From: Hetaerina americana
Taxonomy: Eukaryota > Arthropoda > Insecta > Odonata > Calopterygidae
DNA length: 64,000 nt
Reading direction: 5' to 3'
NCBI GenBank assembly: GCA_022747635.1
Contig: JAKTNV010000005.1
Span: forward strand, 89,729,469-89,793,468
Position 1 is the stretch's first letter; each line of letters starts with the position of its first letter. The notes under the pieces were generated by a model that saw only the letters and a program-made list of their open reading frames with translations, was not told the DNA's origin and searched no databases. Made by a program: the position numbers and the translations under genes. Shown here one piece after another: positions 34,505 through 45,327 of this stretch.

Positions 34505-35770
34505 TCTTGCCTAAGCCGTAGTCCCCGACCTCGTCACCATCTCTTCCTTCGCCTACCGTCGCATTCCAATCCCCCATCACTATCAAATGTTTCCCTGCAG
34601 GAACACACGCGATCATGTCCTCTAACTGATCGTTTATCCTATCGACCTCTTCTTCCTTATGGTTGCTCGGTGGCATGCATACCTGAATAATAACCAAGTT
34701 CGTCGGTTCTGCTTTTAGTAGTAGTTTTGAGGGGAGGCGACCGACAGCTAAGGTCATTTGCGCCATAGGGGATGGACAGGAAAGGATGAAGGGTGGAGAG
34801 AAACCCGGCGTCGGCATTAGCCTACTCTTTACGAAAGGCGCCAAGGGGTCCGCAGTTTAACGTCCCATCCGACGGACGGCGTACTCACTCAAAGTGCCCT
34901 CCACAAAGCACCTCAAGTAGGGATCGAGATACCTCTGAAAAATATTCAACACCGCCGGGATTTGAACCCGCGCCCTCACGGTGGGAAGCCAGTACGTTAG
35001 CCCCCGCACCATCTCGATCCCCTTCTGCTTTTATCTCCGCTAGTAGTATTCTATCCGTTACCTGCTCTATGTTGACTATGCTTCTTCCTACCTCTTCTTT
35101 TAATACTATGGCAACCCCTCGTTGGCTCTCGTCCCCGCCGCTGTATATTATTCTACACTTATCACTCCAATAATCCCCGCTATCCTTCCATCTCACCTCG
35201 CATAGACCTAAAATATCGATATTTCCCCTTCCCATCTCTCGCTTAACATTCTCCAATTTCCCTGTCCTCATCATTGTCCTAACATTTCACGTTCCTATTC
35301 TAATTACTTTGGTCTTCTTCTCCTGCGTCTTCTGTCCTGCTGCTGCTGGTTTTCCCTTGCAAGGGTTTCGTGGGATGACGACCGCGGAAGCCTTGCCTCC
35401 CCCGCTGCCGGGCACGACAAACGGCCGATTGGGCCGAGCCCCGTGGTTGCCAGGACTCAAAATCTCTGTATTGTCCATCATATTTTTCTTGGGAATGATA
35501 ATTGAGGTGGTTTCCCGTTGCCTTCCTCAATAGTGTTTTTAATGTGACACCATCACTTACTGGCCGCCCCATCTGGGGTCAGACGCCATTGCAGCCGCCT
35601 CACTGAGGAACAGACGCTGCGTGGACTACCTTTCGTCTGGCTCCTAACCTTCGACCTATCTGGCATGGGTGACCCTACCAGGAGCAATAATTATTACTCC
35701 CGCCAGCACAGCTCTAGGGGTCATCGGAACGCACAAGCCCTTCCACCACGTCAAAGTTGTAGTCCGAGGA
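34505..35770 (-). pseudogene. RTE LINE 5' fragment, inverted, interrupted by SINE-A
   Basis: On the minus strand this is the 5' part of the same LINE that is complete at 36868-40232: the 5' leader (35770-35480), then the N-terminus and endonuclease (RTMMRTGKLENVKREM, GLCEVRWKDSGDYWS, GGDESQRGVAIVL). A SINE-A interrupts the frame at the codons following EIKAE. The frame resumes with VIIQV and ends at GDYGLG, where the element breaks off near 34510. The copy therefore lacks the rest of the endonuclease and all of the RT. Losing the 3' rather than the 5' end is atypical for LINEs and fits a 5' inversion or a rearrangement. Confidence 0.85.
34718..35022 (-). mobile_element. SINE-A copy with 11-bp target-site duplication
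   Basis: The tRNA-like head is on the minus strand from 35022: GGGATCGAGATGGTGCGGGGG, anticodon loop CTTCCCA (Gly-TCC-like), B-box GGGTTCAAATCCCGG. The body includes GAGGTATCTCGATCCCTACTT, GGGACGTTAAACTGCGGACC and GGCGCAAATGACC, and a (CTA)n tail. The direct repeat TTCTGCTTTTA lies at 34707-34717 and 35023-35033, so insertion was into the RTE fragment. Confidence 0.9.
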
Positions 35771-35783
35771 GTATATATATATA

Positions 35784-35866
<83 letters not shown>
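35771..35866. repeat. (TA)n between RTE and PLE-B
   Basis: Pure TA repeat separates the 5' end of the inverted RTE fragment from the truncated PLE-B. Confidence 0.9.
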
Positions 35867-35868
<2 letters not shown>

Positions 35869-35885
35869 CCACCCGACCACACACA

Positions 35886-36542
35886 CCACACAATAACAAG
35901 CCCACATCTGACGCAGGACTCAACCTTTGCACCACCTATTACCCCGGATCACACAGACTGAAAACCCTCCTTAAAGAACTGTTTCCAATTTTACATGACA
36001 ATGACGCGACCTCATCCTTACTACCCCAATGCCCATCTATCGCATACAGACGACCCGCCAATCTCAAAAACCTTCTGAGATCCACCAACCCTTTGGCGCC
36101 CCCCCGTGACAAATTTCCCAATATTTCCCCAACTTGCAACCGCCCCCGATGTAAAACCTGTCCTCTTATTATGCCTACTCCCCTCTCCCTACATCCCCTC
36201 ATAGCCCCCCCACCTCGTTCCCACGCTAATTGCCTCTCAAAAAATATTATTTATCTTTTATCATGCAAACACTGCACTTCCTTCTACATAGGTGAATGCA
36301 TTACCCCCTTATCCATCCGAATGAATAATCACCGGTACTCCTGTAATTCTGCCTCACTCTCTTCTCTTCCTATCCCTTCACACGCTAATTCCCACAACCT
36401 TTCATTCGACCAGTGTTTTTCCCTCAGCATCCTAGAATCCCTACCTGATTCAGCTACCAACATAGAGGTGAGAACTCGTGAATCCGCCTACATACTATCC
36501 TTCCGTTCCTTCAAAATTCCCTCCCTTAACCGCCATATTTAA
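35886..36542 (+). pseudogene. PLE-B C-terminal region (linker and GIY-YIG nuclease)
   Basis: About 218 open codons on the plus strand: CTTYYPGSHRLKTLLKELFP, PSIAYRRPANLKNLLRSTNP, cysteine cluster CNRPRCKTCPLI, nuclease core IIYLLSCKHCTSFYIGE, then the helix PLSIRMNNHRYSC with the expected catalytic arginine, ending in RSFKIPSLNRHI. The order matches PLE-D at 17 kb and the PLE-B ends at 3.8-4.5 kb. The RT domain is absent, so it is 5'-truncated next to (TA)n. The absence of stops suggests it is not very old, but it cannot function alone. Confidence 0.85.
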
Positions 36543-36867
<325 letters not shown>

Positions 36868-39800
36868 CCTCCCCGGACTACAACCTTGACGTGGTGGAAG
36901 GGCTTGTGCGTTCCGATGACCCCTAGAGCTGTGCTGGCGGGAGTAATAATTATTGCTCCTGGTAGGGTCACCCATGCCAGATAGGTCGAAGGTTAGGAGC
37001 CAGACGAAAGGTAGTCCACGCAGCGTCTGTTCCTCAGTGAGGCGGCTGCAATGGCGTCTGACCCCAGTGGGGCGGCCAGTAAGTGATGGTGTCACGTTAA
37101 AAACACTATTGAGGAAGGCAACGGGAAACCACCTCAATTATCATTCCCTAGAAAAATATGATGGACAATAGAGATATTTTGAGTCCTGGCAACCACGGGG
37201 CTCGGCCCAATCGGCCGTGTGTCGTGCCCGGCAGCGGGGGAGGCAAGGCTTCCGCGGTCGTCATCCCACGAAACCCTTGCAAGGGAAAACCAGCAGCAGC
37301 AGGACAGAAGACGCAGGAGAAGAAGACAAAATTAGTTAGAATAGGAACGTGGAATGTTAGGACAATGATGAGGACAGGGAAATTGGAGAATGTTAAGCGA
37401 GAGATGGAAAGGGGAAATATAGATATTTTAGGTCTATGCGAGGTGAGATGGAAAGATAGCGGGGATTACTGGAGTGATAAGTATAGAATAATATACAGCG
37501 GTGGGGACGAGAGCCAACGAGGGGTTGCCATAGTATTAAATGAAGAGGTAGGAAGAAGCGTAGTCAACATAGAGCAGGTAACGGATAGAATACTACTAGT
37601 GGAGATAAAAGCAGAACCGACGAACTTAGTTATTATTCAGGTATACATGCCACCGAGCAACCATAAGGAAGAAGAGGTCGATAAGATATACGATCAGTTA
37701 GAGGACATGATCGCGTGTGTTCCTGCAGGGAAACATTTGATAGTGATGGGGGATTGGAATGCGACGGTAGGCGAAGGAAGAGATGGTGATGAGGTGGGCG
37801 ACTACGGTTTGGGCACGAGGAATGACCGCGGGGAGAGAGCAGTTGAGTTCTGCAGGAGACAGGGGTTAGTCATCACCAACACTTGGTTTAGACACCACAA
37901 AAGACGCAGGTATACATGGAAAATGCCAGGTGACTCAGGAAGATATCAGCTAGATTATATCCTGGTTAGACACAGGTTTAGGAATAGTGTGATAAATTCC
38001 CACAGCTTTCCGGGAGCGGATGCGGACTCAGACCACAATTTAGTTGTTATGAAATGTAGCGTACGTTTCAAAAAGATAAGGCAGGGGCGGCGAGTTAGAA
38101 AATGGAATGTAGAAGCATTAAATGGGTTGAAAAGGAAGGAATACAAACAGGCGGTAGAGAAAATCATGGAGGATGGTAAAGGGCTTATTACTATCGAAGA
38201 AAAATGGGAAATGATCAAAAAAGGGTTGTCTAAAGCCGCAAAAGACACTATTGGAACCGTTTACGCTAAAAGGACTAGGAAACCATGGATCACGGATGAG
38301 ATGATTACAAAGATGGATGAGCGGCGAAAATGGAAGAATATAAATACAGAATTAGGCAAAATGAAGTACAAAGAATTGAACAATAAATTGAGGCGGGCAA
38401 CAAATAAGGCAAAAGACGCATGGTGGAAGACGCAGTGCGAGGATATGGAAAGTCTCCAGAGGAAGGGTGAAATCGGTGCGCTGTACAGCAAAGTTAAATC
38501 GTTATCGGGAAGTAAGAAAGGAAGAGCTATGCTAACAGTTAGCGATAAGGCGGGTAAGGTAATAGTTGACGCAGGAAAGATCCAAGAGAGATGGAAGGAG
38601 TATATAGAAGAACTGTATAGTAAAGAACTCAGACCTACAAAGTTAGACATTGAAAAAGAAAATGACGTAGAGGAAGACAGCTTAGGTCCAGGCATACTAG
38701 ACAATGAGATAGAAAGGGCATTAAGGGAGATGAAACTAAATAAGGCCGTGGGGGTAGATAACATTCCCGTGGAACTTTTAAAATGCTTAGGGAAATGTGG
38801 GAGGAAGAGGCTATATGGGCTGATCCGTAGCATTTATGAGGAGGGAATCTGGCCGGAAGACTTTGTGAGAGCAGTTTTAGTTCCGATTCCGAAAAAGGTA
38901 AAGGCCACGTCATGTGAGGACTATAGGACAATTAGTTTGATATCCCACGCAGCTAAAGTTGTTCTCAGGATCATAAACAAAAGGATAGAGAGTAGGGCAA
39001 ATGATTACTTAGGGGATGATCAGTTTGGGTTTAGGAAGGGGAGAGGTACGCGTGATGCCATTGCAGTAATGAGATTATTAATCGAGAGGAATATAGAACA
39101 CAACCAGGAGGTATTTGCCTGTTTCGTAGATTTCGAAAAAGCGTTTGATAGAGTGAATTGGGAAAAACTAATGAGTATTCTGCAGAAAATAGGAATAGAT
39201 TGGAGGGAAAGGAGGCTAATCCGCAACCTGTACATGTCTCAGACTGCTCAGGTGCGGGTGGGAAACGGGGAGACAGGATGGGCAGTGTTAGGAAGGGGTG
39301 TAAGGCAGGGTTGCCCATTATCACCGTTGCTGTTCAACCTGTATGCAGAGGAAATGATCAAAGAGGCATGGGAAGAACTAGAGGTAGGAATGAAAGTGGG
39401 CGGGGAATTCGTAAAATCAGTTAGGTTTGCTGATGACCAAGCTTTAGTTTGTCAGTCAGCCAAGGGGCTGCAAGCATTGCTGAGTGAATTGGAAATTCAG
39501 TGCGACAGGTATGGGATGAGAATCAACATTAATAAAACAAAGGTTATGCGATTTTCTAGAAAGAAAAAGGGCAAGCTTAACATTAAAATAGGAGGGCAAA
39601 AACTAGAGCAGGTAGAACAGTTTACGTATCTCGGTAGTGTTTTGGACCAACACGGTCAAAGTAGTAGGGACGTAAGGAGAAGAATTGCGCTAGGCAAAGA
39701 GGCTTTCACGAGGAGGAGGGAGTTGATGACGGGGACTTTGAGTAAGGATGTTAAGAAAAGACTCGTAAAAACTTTGATATGGAGCGTAGCTATGTACGGC

Positions 39801-40232
39801 GCGGAAACGTGGTCATTGAAGCAGGAGGATAGACGTAGACTGGAGGCTTTTGAAATGTGGGTGTGGAGAAGAATGGAGAAGGTGAAATGGACAGAGAAGA
39901 AAACAAATGAGGAAGTACTTGGTATGGTGGGCGAAGAGAGGGGTTTGTTGGGAGCAATCCTATGGAGGCAGGAAAAGTGGATGAAGGGGGTGTTGACCGG
40001 CAGTGGGATGTTGAAGACTGTGATAGAGGGTAGAATGTTGGGCAAAAGAGGAAAGGGAAGGAACAGGATAGGGATGTTGGACGGGATGAAGGGCGGAAGA
40101 AAGTACTCAGAGATGAAGAGGGACCTGGTGTAGAGTAGAATTTAGGGTTGTGTTTTGTTAGTAGCCACAAAATATTTGTTTGGTAGTTGTGTCCATCGAA
40201 AAACCTACCTTAACCGGTAGATTACCTTAAAA
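36868..40232 (+). mobile_element. Full-length RTE-type LINE
   Basis: The element runs from CCCTCCCCGGACTACAACC through a 290-bp leader, a single 991-codon ORF and a ~95-bp 3' UTR to an A-run at about 40219-40232, followed by (CA)n and (TA)n. Its 5' leader occurs in two other partial copies (34505-35770 and 54235-55255), which fixes the 5' boundary near 36868. One ORF with an N-terminal endonuclease, a very short 3' UTR and a microsatellite tail are RTE-clade traits. A target-site duplication cannot be read because both flanks are microsatellite. Confidence 0.88.
37158..40133 (+). CDS. RTE LINE polyprotein: AP-type endonuclease and reverse transcriptase
   Basis: 991 residues, uninterrupted. 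The endonuclease has RIGTWNVRTM (~62), LGLCEVRWK (~91), MGDWNATVG (~194), QLDYILV and SDHNLVV (~293), all expected catalytic blocks of the exonuclease-endonuclease-phosphatase fold. The RT includes VGVDNIPVELLK (~533), CEDYRTISL (~590), motif A FVDFEKAFD (~655), motif B RQGCPLSPLLFNLY (~715), motif C RFADD (~757) and YLGSVLDQHG. The tail has GAETWSLKQEDRRRLEAFEMW, common in RTE/BovB-like proteins. It nicks target DNA and primes reverse transcription there. The start is one of two adjacent ATGs; the first ~55 residues are low-complexity. All catalytic motifs are intact, so it may be active. Hosts often mis-annotate such ORFs as craniofacial development protein 2-like. Confidence 0.92.
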   Translation: MMDNRDILSPGNHGARPNRPCVVPGSGGGKASAVVIPRNPCKGKPAAAGQKTQEKKTKLVRIGTWNVRTMMRTGKLENVKREMERGNIDILGLCEVRWKDSGDYWSDKYRIIYSGGDESQRGVAIVLNEEVGRSVVNIEQVTDRILLVEIKAEPTNLVIIQVYMPPSNHKEEEVDKIYDQLEDMIACVPAGKHLIVMGDWNATVGEGRDGDEVGDYGLGTRNDRGERAVEFCRRQGLVITNTWFRHHKRRRYTWKMPGDSGRYQLDYILVRHRFRNSVINSHSFPGADADSDHNLVVMKCSVRFKKIRQGRRVRKWNVEALNGLKRKEYKQAVEKIMEDGKGLITIEEKWEMIKKGLSKAAKDTIGTVYAKRTRKPWITDEMITKMDERRKWKNINTELGKMKYKELNNKLRRATNKAKDAWWKTQCEDMESLQRKGEIGALYSKVKSLSGSKKGRAMLTVSDKAGKVIVDAGKIQERWKEYIEELYSKELRPTKLDIEKENDVEEDSLGPGILDNEIERALREMKLNKAVGVDNIPVELLKCLGKCGRKRLYGLIRSIYEEGIWPEDFVRAVLVPIPKKVKATSCEDYRTISLISHAAKVVLRIINKRIESRANDYLGDDQFGFRKGRGTRDAIAVMRLLIERNIEHNQEVFACFVDFEKAFDRVNWEKLMSILQKIGIDWRERRLIRNLYMSQTAQVRVGNGETGWAVLGRGVRQGCPLSPLLFNLYAEEMIKEAWEELEVGMKVGGEFVKSVRFADDQALVCQSAKGLQALLSELEIQCDRYGMRININKTKVMRFSRKKKGKLNIKIGGQKLEQVEQFTYLGSVLDQHGQSSRDVRRRIALGKEAFTRRRELMTGTLSKDVKKRLVKTLIWSVAMYGAETWSLKQEDRRRLEAFEMWVWRRMEKVKWTEKKTNEEVLGMVGEERGLLGAILWRQEKWMKGVLTGSGMLKTVIEGRMLGKRGKGRNRIGMLDGMKGGRKYSEMKRDLV

Positions 40233-40249
40233 AAAAAAAAAATATACAC

Positions 40250-40327
<78 letters not shown>
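40219..40327. repeat. A-run, (CA)n and (TA)n tail
   Basis: About 14 A residues, then CA and TA dinucleotide repeats. The A-run is the RTE tail; the TA part resembles those following SINE copies. Confidence 0.85.
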
Positions 40328-40329
<2 letters not shown>

Positions 40330-41310
40330 TACAATGCTGATGGAAGAATGGAAAAATCGTCTCTGGCGGTAGGATCGTGGGTTGAAGGGATTGCCATTTT
40401 CCAAACGTCTACAGTATTTGCCATTCAATCAAATCTCGGCTCGCTCGACTTATCCCTCGCCACCCTCCCAATGCCCCTTCCCCCTAAGCCATCTTCCCTC
40501 CCTTTACTTCCTCCCCCCTCTCCACACCCCCTGCCTGCGTCTCCACTTCCCCCCCCAGCAACCGCCGAGTCTCTGACTGATCCTCTCTCCCCACCCCCAC
40601 CGACAACATCCCTCCGAGAAATCTCTCTGCCAAGGGGAAGTGCGGGGACGGAGGACCACCTCCACCCCCGCCCGCCTCACCATCCACTCCAACTGGGTCC
40701 GTCCGGCTGACTTCTGATATTATTTCATGATACCAATAAAAATAAAAGGCTTTTAGTGGGAGAAGCCAAACTAAAAGAGACGGAGAAAGACATCCTGAGG
40801 GTTGTTTAGGCCCGGGGGGTACTGGGGAGGGGACGGCGTGCGGTGGAATGGGGCGGTGGACCCCCTTCCTTCCTCCCGGGGACGCGGATGCCTCATGTTT
40901 TGAGGGTCGCCCCTCTTCTCTTGGCCGTCGGGGAGTCAGGGAAGGAGGGGGGGGGATGGGTCCGTGATTCGAGGAAAGTGGATAGTGGTCAAGGGAGGGA
41001 GGGAGGGGGAGGAAGGCTGAGAAGAAGGATATCGTGGAAGGAAGAGAAATGCGGGAAGAGCAGAAGACTTAATGCATGTCTTGGGTGTGCCCACGAAGGC
41101 GAATCTATTCGTAAATTTCTGGGGATGGACATCCGTCCCCATTCCCTTGCCCTCTCTGGAGGGGTTTTGTATTCGGTAGAGAACTTGAAGACAAGAGAAT
41201 GTGCAGAACACCTTCTATCTTCCCCCTTATTTCGGCTGAATGCAGATCAAATCCCCTTGAGGTTGTTTAGGGGACAGATCGGAAAACCCGAGAAATTTTC
41301 TCCTAACAGA
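40328..41310. other. Anonymous DNA with GC-rich islands
   Basis: C/T-rich 40440-40690 and G-rich 40810-41040. Overlapping low-complexity frames occur on both strands. No gene recognised. Confidence 0.5.
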
Positions 41311-43048
41311 TTGATCACGTAGAAAAAGTACTGTTGACTTTATGTGTATATTTTTTATATGAGGAAAGATAAGTTATGTGACAAAGTATATCCGAAATAA
41401 CATTTATAATCACAGAAATGTTTTTCATAGCCATTGATAAGAAATATATATCTGTAATGTTTATTTTTCGTGTGATGGAAATCTTTATCAAAATAATTTT
41501 TGGGGTCAGAAGATAAAATTTCATGTGATTTCGGATGCCTAGTGTGTTTATCTTAAATTGAAAAATAATGCTCGTGCATTAATAGAAGCGTCATAGTGAC
41601 CGAAAAATGTTATCAGTAAATATTTTTGCTTTGTCCGATAGAATAAAATAGGATTGTTTAAAAAGGAAATCGTACTTCTGAGCGCCACATCCTTCTTTGT
41701 TCCCTCCCGGATATGTTTTATCTGGCTGGTTTGTACAGCTGAGTCCAAGGAGTATCAAATTTGACCCTTAATCTGAAATTGGCGGACTTGGAGGTTGACA
41801 TAAGGGTAAACGGCTTGCTCCTTTTCCAATGCCGTTAACACATAGAATTTAGATAGATCATAGATATAAGTGTAGAACAGCCATATTTTTGCCCCGCTAA
41901 AAACGGTCCAACGATCATTTTTCCCATTGACTATCGACGTACATAATTTACATCGCACTCGAAATTAGACCACAGTTATTTTTAGTTTTTTAAGGGGAAA
42001 ACAATGTACCTGAGTGAATAAAAAATCATCAATATAGTATCTATGACTGGATGGGCTAGATACTACCTAAAAAGATGTCTAAATTCTTCATTGAAGTCTT
42101 GTATTTATTAAAATAATTTTAGAAGTAGTTTATAAACAAAAAAGGACGCGTGACAAGTACTATAATCTAAAAAATTCTAATGATCAGTCTTTAAACTAAT
42201 TTTGATGAGATAAATGATGTAAGATCTGGTGATTTCCCGGGGTATTTGCTTGATGAAGTTTTCTTGGGTCTTGGAAGAGGACATCTACATGCCTATAACA
42301 TCTATATGTATGTATATATGAGTCAAATTTAGCGATAATGTCTTAATTTGTTTATATAAGTGTAAACTTCTTCAGTTGTAGCCAAAAAACGTTTCCATAA
42401 TTCCCGATAGCTTCTTGGAATTAAGCTACGGATTATGGGGGAAGATATATTTCAAATTTGAAATTGCGATTATGTGACCTGGAGCACAATCAAGCGCTCA
42501 GTGAAAAGGTATGGAGGGCAATGGAAGTTAAATTATTGAAAATAGCGCGTAATAACGGGAGGCCGAGGGTGATAAAATGAAAAAATGGAGGGGGGGGATC
42601 CATGTTCCAAATATTCGCGTCCCGGATATTCGAAACATGGATCCATAACCAACTATGTCCCGTTCTCTCTTCTCTAGTTTGCATCGATATTCCAGTAATA
42701 TCTCTCGTACATGATTAGTTATCGGCTAAAGGGAGCATATACACTTCATAAATAAATACTTTGGAACGATTGTCAAAAATATTTCGAAAATATCACTGTC
42801 ATGAAGTTCAAATTAAGAATAAAACGTCGCTAACGTAAATAAGTACACAAGAGTTGTAGTCATTATATTTTGTTGCGCCGGAGAATAGTTACATTTCCAA
42901 ACTTGGGTGGATGAAGTACAGGGGAATGAGAGCTGTAGGGATGGCTACGGAAACAAAGGTATATATTGAATGATTCACAACTACGAAATGCCATTTCAAC
43001 AGGAATGGAAGATGTCTAGAAAGGATGTCAAATAAGTGGACATACTAT
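41311..43048. other. Anonymous AT-rich DNA with one hairpin
   Basis: No gene seen. 42596-42644 is a 49-bp imperfect palindrome with BamHI-like GGATCC at both ends and about two mismatches per arm. Confidence 0.55.
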
Positions 43049-43131
43049 GGGTAGAAAAATAAACTTTGCACTTCCACATAAAGATTTAATACTATGTGGA
43101 TGTGGAAGTAGAAAGTTTCTTTTTTCTACCC
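43049..43131. repeat. Imperfect palindrome related to PLE-E ends
   Basis: GGGTAGAAAAA and AAACTTTGCACTTCCACATA on the left are mirrored on the right as TATGTGGATGTGGAAG and TTTTTTCTACCC. The segment AAACTTTGCACTTCCACATA and the following AAGATTTAATACT recur, with one substitution, at 49769-49802 in the PLE-E foldback, linking the two. Confidence 0.7.
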
Positions 43132-44993
43132 TAATCATGAAGGAATTCTTCAAAGTTAAACCTGAAACTGTTATGTTTATCAAGTGGAAAGACTGGTCGA
43201 GAGAAACATGCTTCAAATATAGAGCATATGATTATGTCTGTTCGACGAAGATATTCAGTTAACCCATCACGTGGAAATAAATGGAAAAAGATGGGAGCCT
43301 TTCCTTCACACACATTGCTCTCAGGAATATTTACACACCCATATGCGCGTTGGAAACAACATACGAACGAGTGCGCGGCCCCGTTTCACAAGTGTCGATC
43401 GCTGATGGCTCTGGTTTTTTCCGTCGAAGGCAGTTTGGATTACTCCCCCTCTTAACTCATTGGTGTGATTTCCTGTTGAAACGAGGGCATTATACAACGG
43501 CAATGATGAACAATGTTTGGAATGCGCGTCGTGCCGAGAATGTTGAATGCGTTACACCATTTTCGTCAAAATGGTAAGGCTCGAAGCGAGGCATTCGTGA
43601 GGGAGAGCACGCATGATACGCAGAAAGGGATAGTCTGCGTTGGGCTAATTTTAATCTACATCTACATAATACCCCGCAAGCCGCCACAAAGGGTGTGTGG
43701 CGGGGGGTGTTAGGGCTCCACCCGTAAAAGAGAACAAAACCACATGCAAAATCAACACAACCATGCAAATCTACACCAACAGTGGCGTATACATTCATGA
43801 AAAAACCGTTTCAACTTACACGCGTGCAAGTACTATAAACTAAGAAACAAATGCGAATTAATTAGCGTCCACATTCATAGGAATGATTCATTCATAAGGA
43901 TCGTATCAACTGAACATGTTCTATGATATTTTGTTTTATAAATTTTCGCAAAAGGTACCTTAAATTTTCAGCACTAGTAAGAATCGGTAATTGGTTTACA
44001 CGGGAAACGTTTGATCAGTTGTATTGAGGGACAACGTTTGCAAGGCCTCTGCGGAGTTTTGACATCGTGGACTCAGTCTGTCAGGTGGTTTCCGCTGCGT
44101 CTTGAGGTTTGGGATGACATCATCATCCGTAAACACTCATTGAAATGAAAGCAGAATCGTTGTTGGCCAGCGCTTATAGAACAGACGTGACGGGGACCGA
44201 AATGTATGGAAATGTCTCATTATAATGCTATCCATGCATCATCGCACACTTTGGCAAATTTAAATGCGACTGGGATTACAATTTTTATTGTAAAACTTAC
44301 GTTGTAGTAATTAATATCTTGTTAAGGTGATAATGTGGATGCTAATGTGTTTCTAATTTATTTTATTAATAGTGTAATCTTTCTCAAGGGGAAAAATGTT
44401 GCTTGATGGCAAAATATTGAGCAAATATTAGTCAGGAGTGAGAGGCTACAATGTTTTCGCGAGAGGCAAATCCCGTTCCCACTTCTCCACTCTGGTGAAA
44501 CACAAAAAAAGAGCATTTTTGGAAATCCTATTTCGCAAAAAATAACTCGACAGCAACAAATAACTAAAAATAGGCGGCATTCGTTTCTCGAACGGAATGC
44601 GTTATTAGAATTCTGTTGGAGGAATCGAATAAATAAACAAAGGAAAAAATATTGCACACCTTCCTAGTATAATGTTTCAGGAGAATATCCTTGCCCTCGC
44701 CAATAAACTTTCGTCATTCGTAGATGACGTTCCATCGCTACGGTCCTTTTAAAAGCTCTGATGCCGTGTGACCAACTGTGATTTTCCCGGGCGAGGACAA
44801 CGCAACCATAGGAAATGCCTCTTTCATCGGCCGCTGGGCCACCGTGCACTGTGACGGCGCAAAGGTTCCAATTAGTTCAACGCTTCCAATTTTATCTTCA
44901 AATTGCAAAAGCAGTTACTCCATTGGAATGACTTTTAAAATAAAAAAGGATCAGCAGCTTGCACCATTTTCCGGTTGTACCCAACAACGATTG
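43132..44993. other. Anonymous DNA with a small GC-rich hairpin repeat
   Basis: 43650-43735 (ATCTACATCTACATAATACC then a hairpin CCGCCACA/TGTGGCGG at 43681-43703) looks like a dispersed-repeat fragment. The rest shows no recognisable gene. Confidence 0.45.
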
Positions 44994-45327
44994 CTTTAAT
45001 GAAAACGGGGATCGAGATGGTGTGGGGGCTATCGTACTGGCTTCCCACCCTGAGGGCGCGGGTTCAAATCCCGGCGGTGTTGAATATTTTTCAGAGGTAT
45101 CTCGATCCCTACTTGCGGTGCTTTGTGGAGGGCACTTTGAGTGAGTACGTCGTCCGTCGGATGGGACGTTAAACTGCGGACCCCTTGGCGCCTTTCGTAA
45201 AGAGTAGGCTAATGCCGACGCCGGGTTTCTCTCCACCCTTCATCCTTTCCTGTCCATCCCCTATGGCGCAAATGACCTCAGCTGTCGGTCGCCTCCCCTC
45301 AAAACTACTACTACTTTAATGAAAACG
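44994..45327 (+). mobile_element. SINE-A copy with 14-bp target-site duplication
   Basis: The body 45008-45313 is flanked by exact repeats CTTTAATGAAAACG at 44994-45007 and 45314-45327. The plus-strand head GGGATCGAGATGGTGTGGGGG carries the anticodon loop CTTCCCA and B-box GGGTTCAAATCCCGGCGG. The tail is (CTA)n. The long perfect duplication indicates LINE-type target priming and a fairly recent insertion. Confidence 0.93.

Noticed and set aside
37955..38833. Minus-strand frames of 97-190 codons opposite the RTE ORF
   Set aside because: Antisense shadows of the 991-codon RTE frame, without domains.
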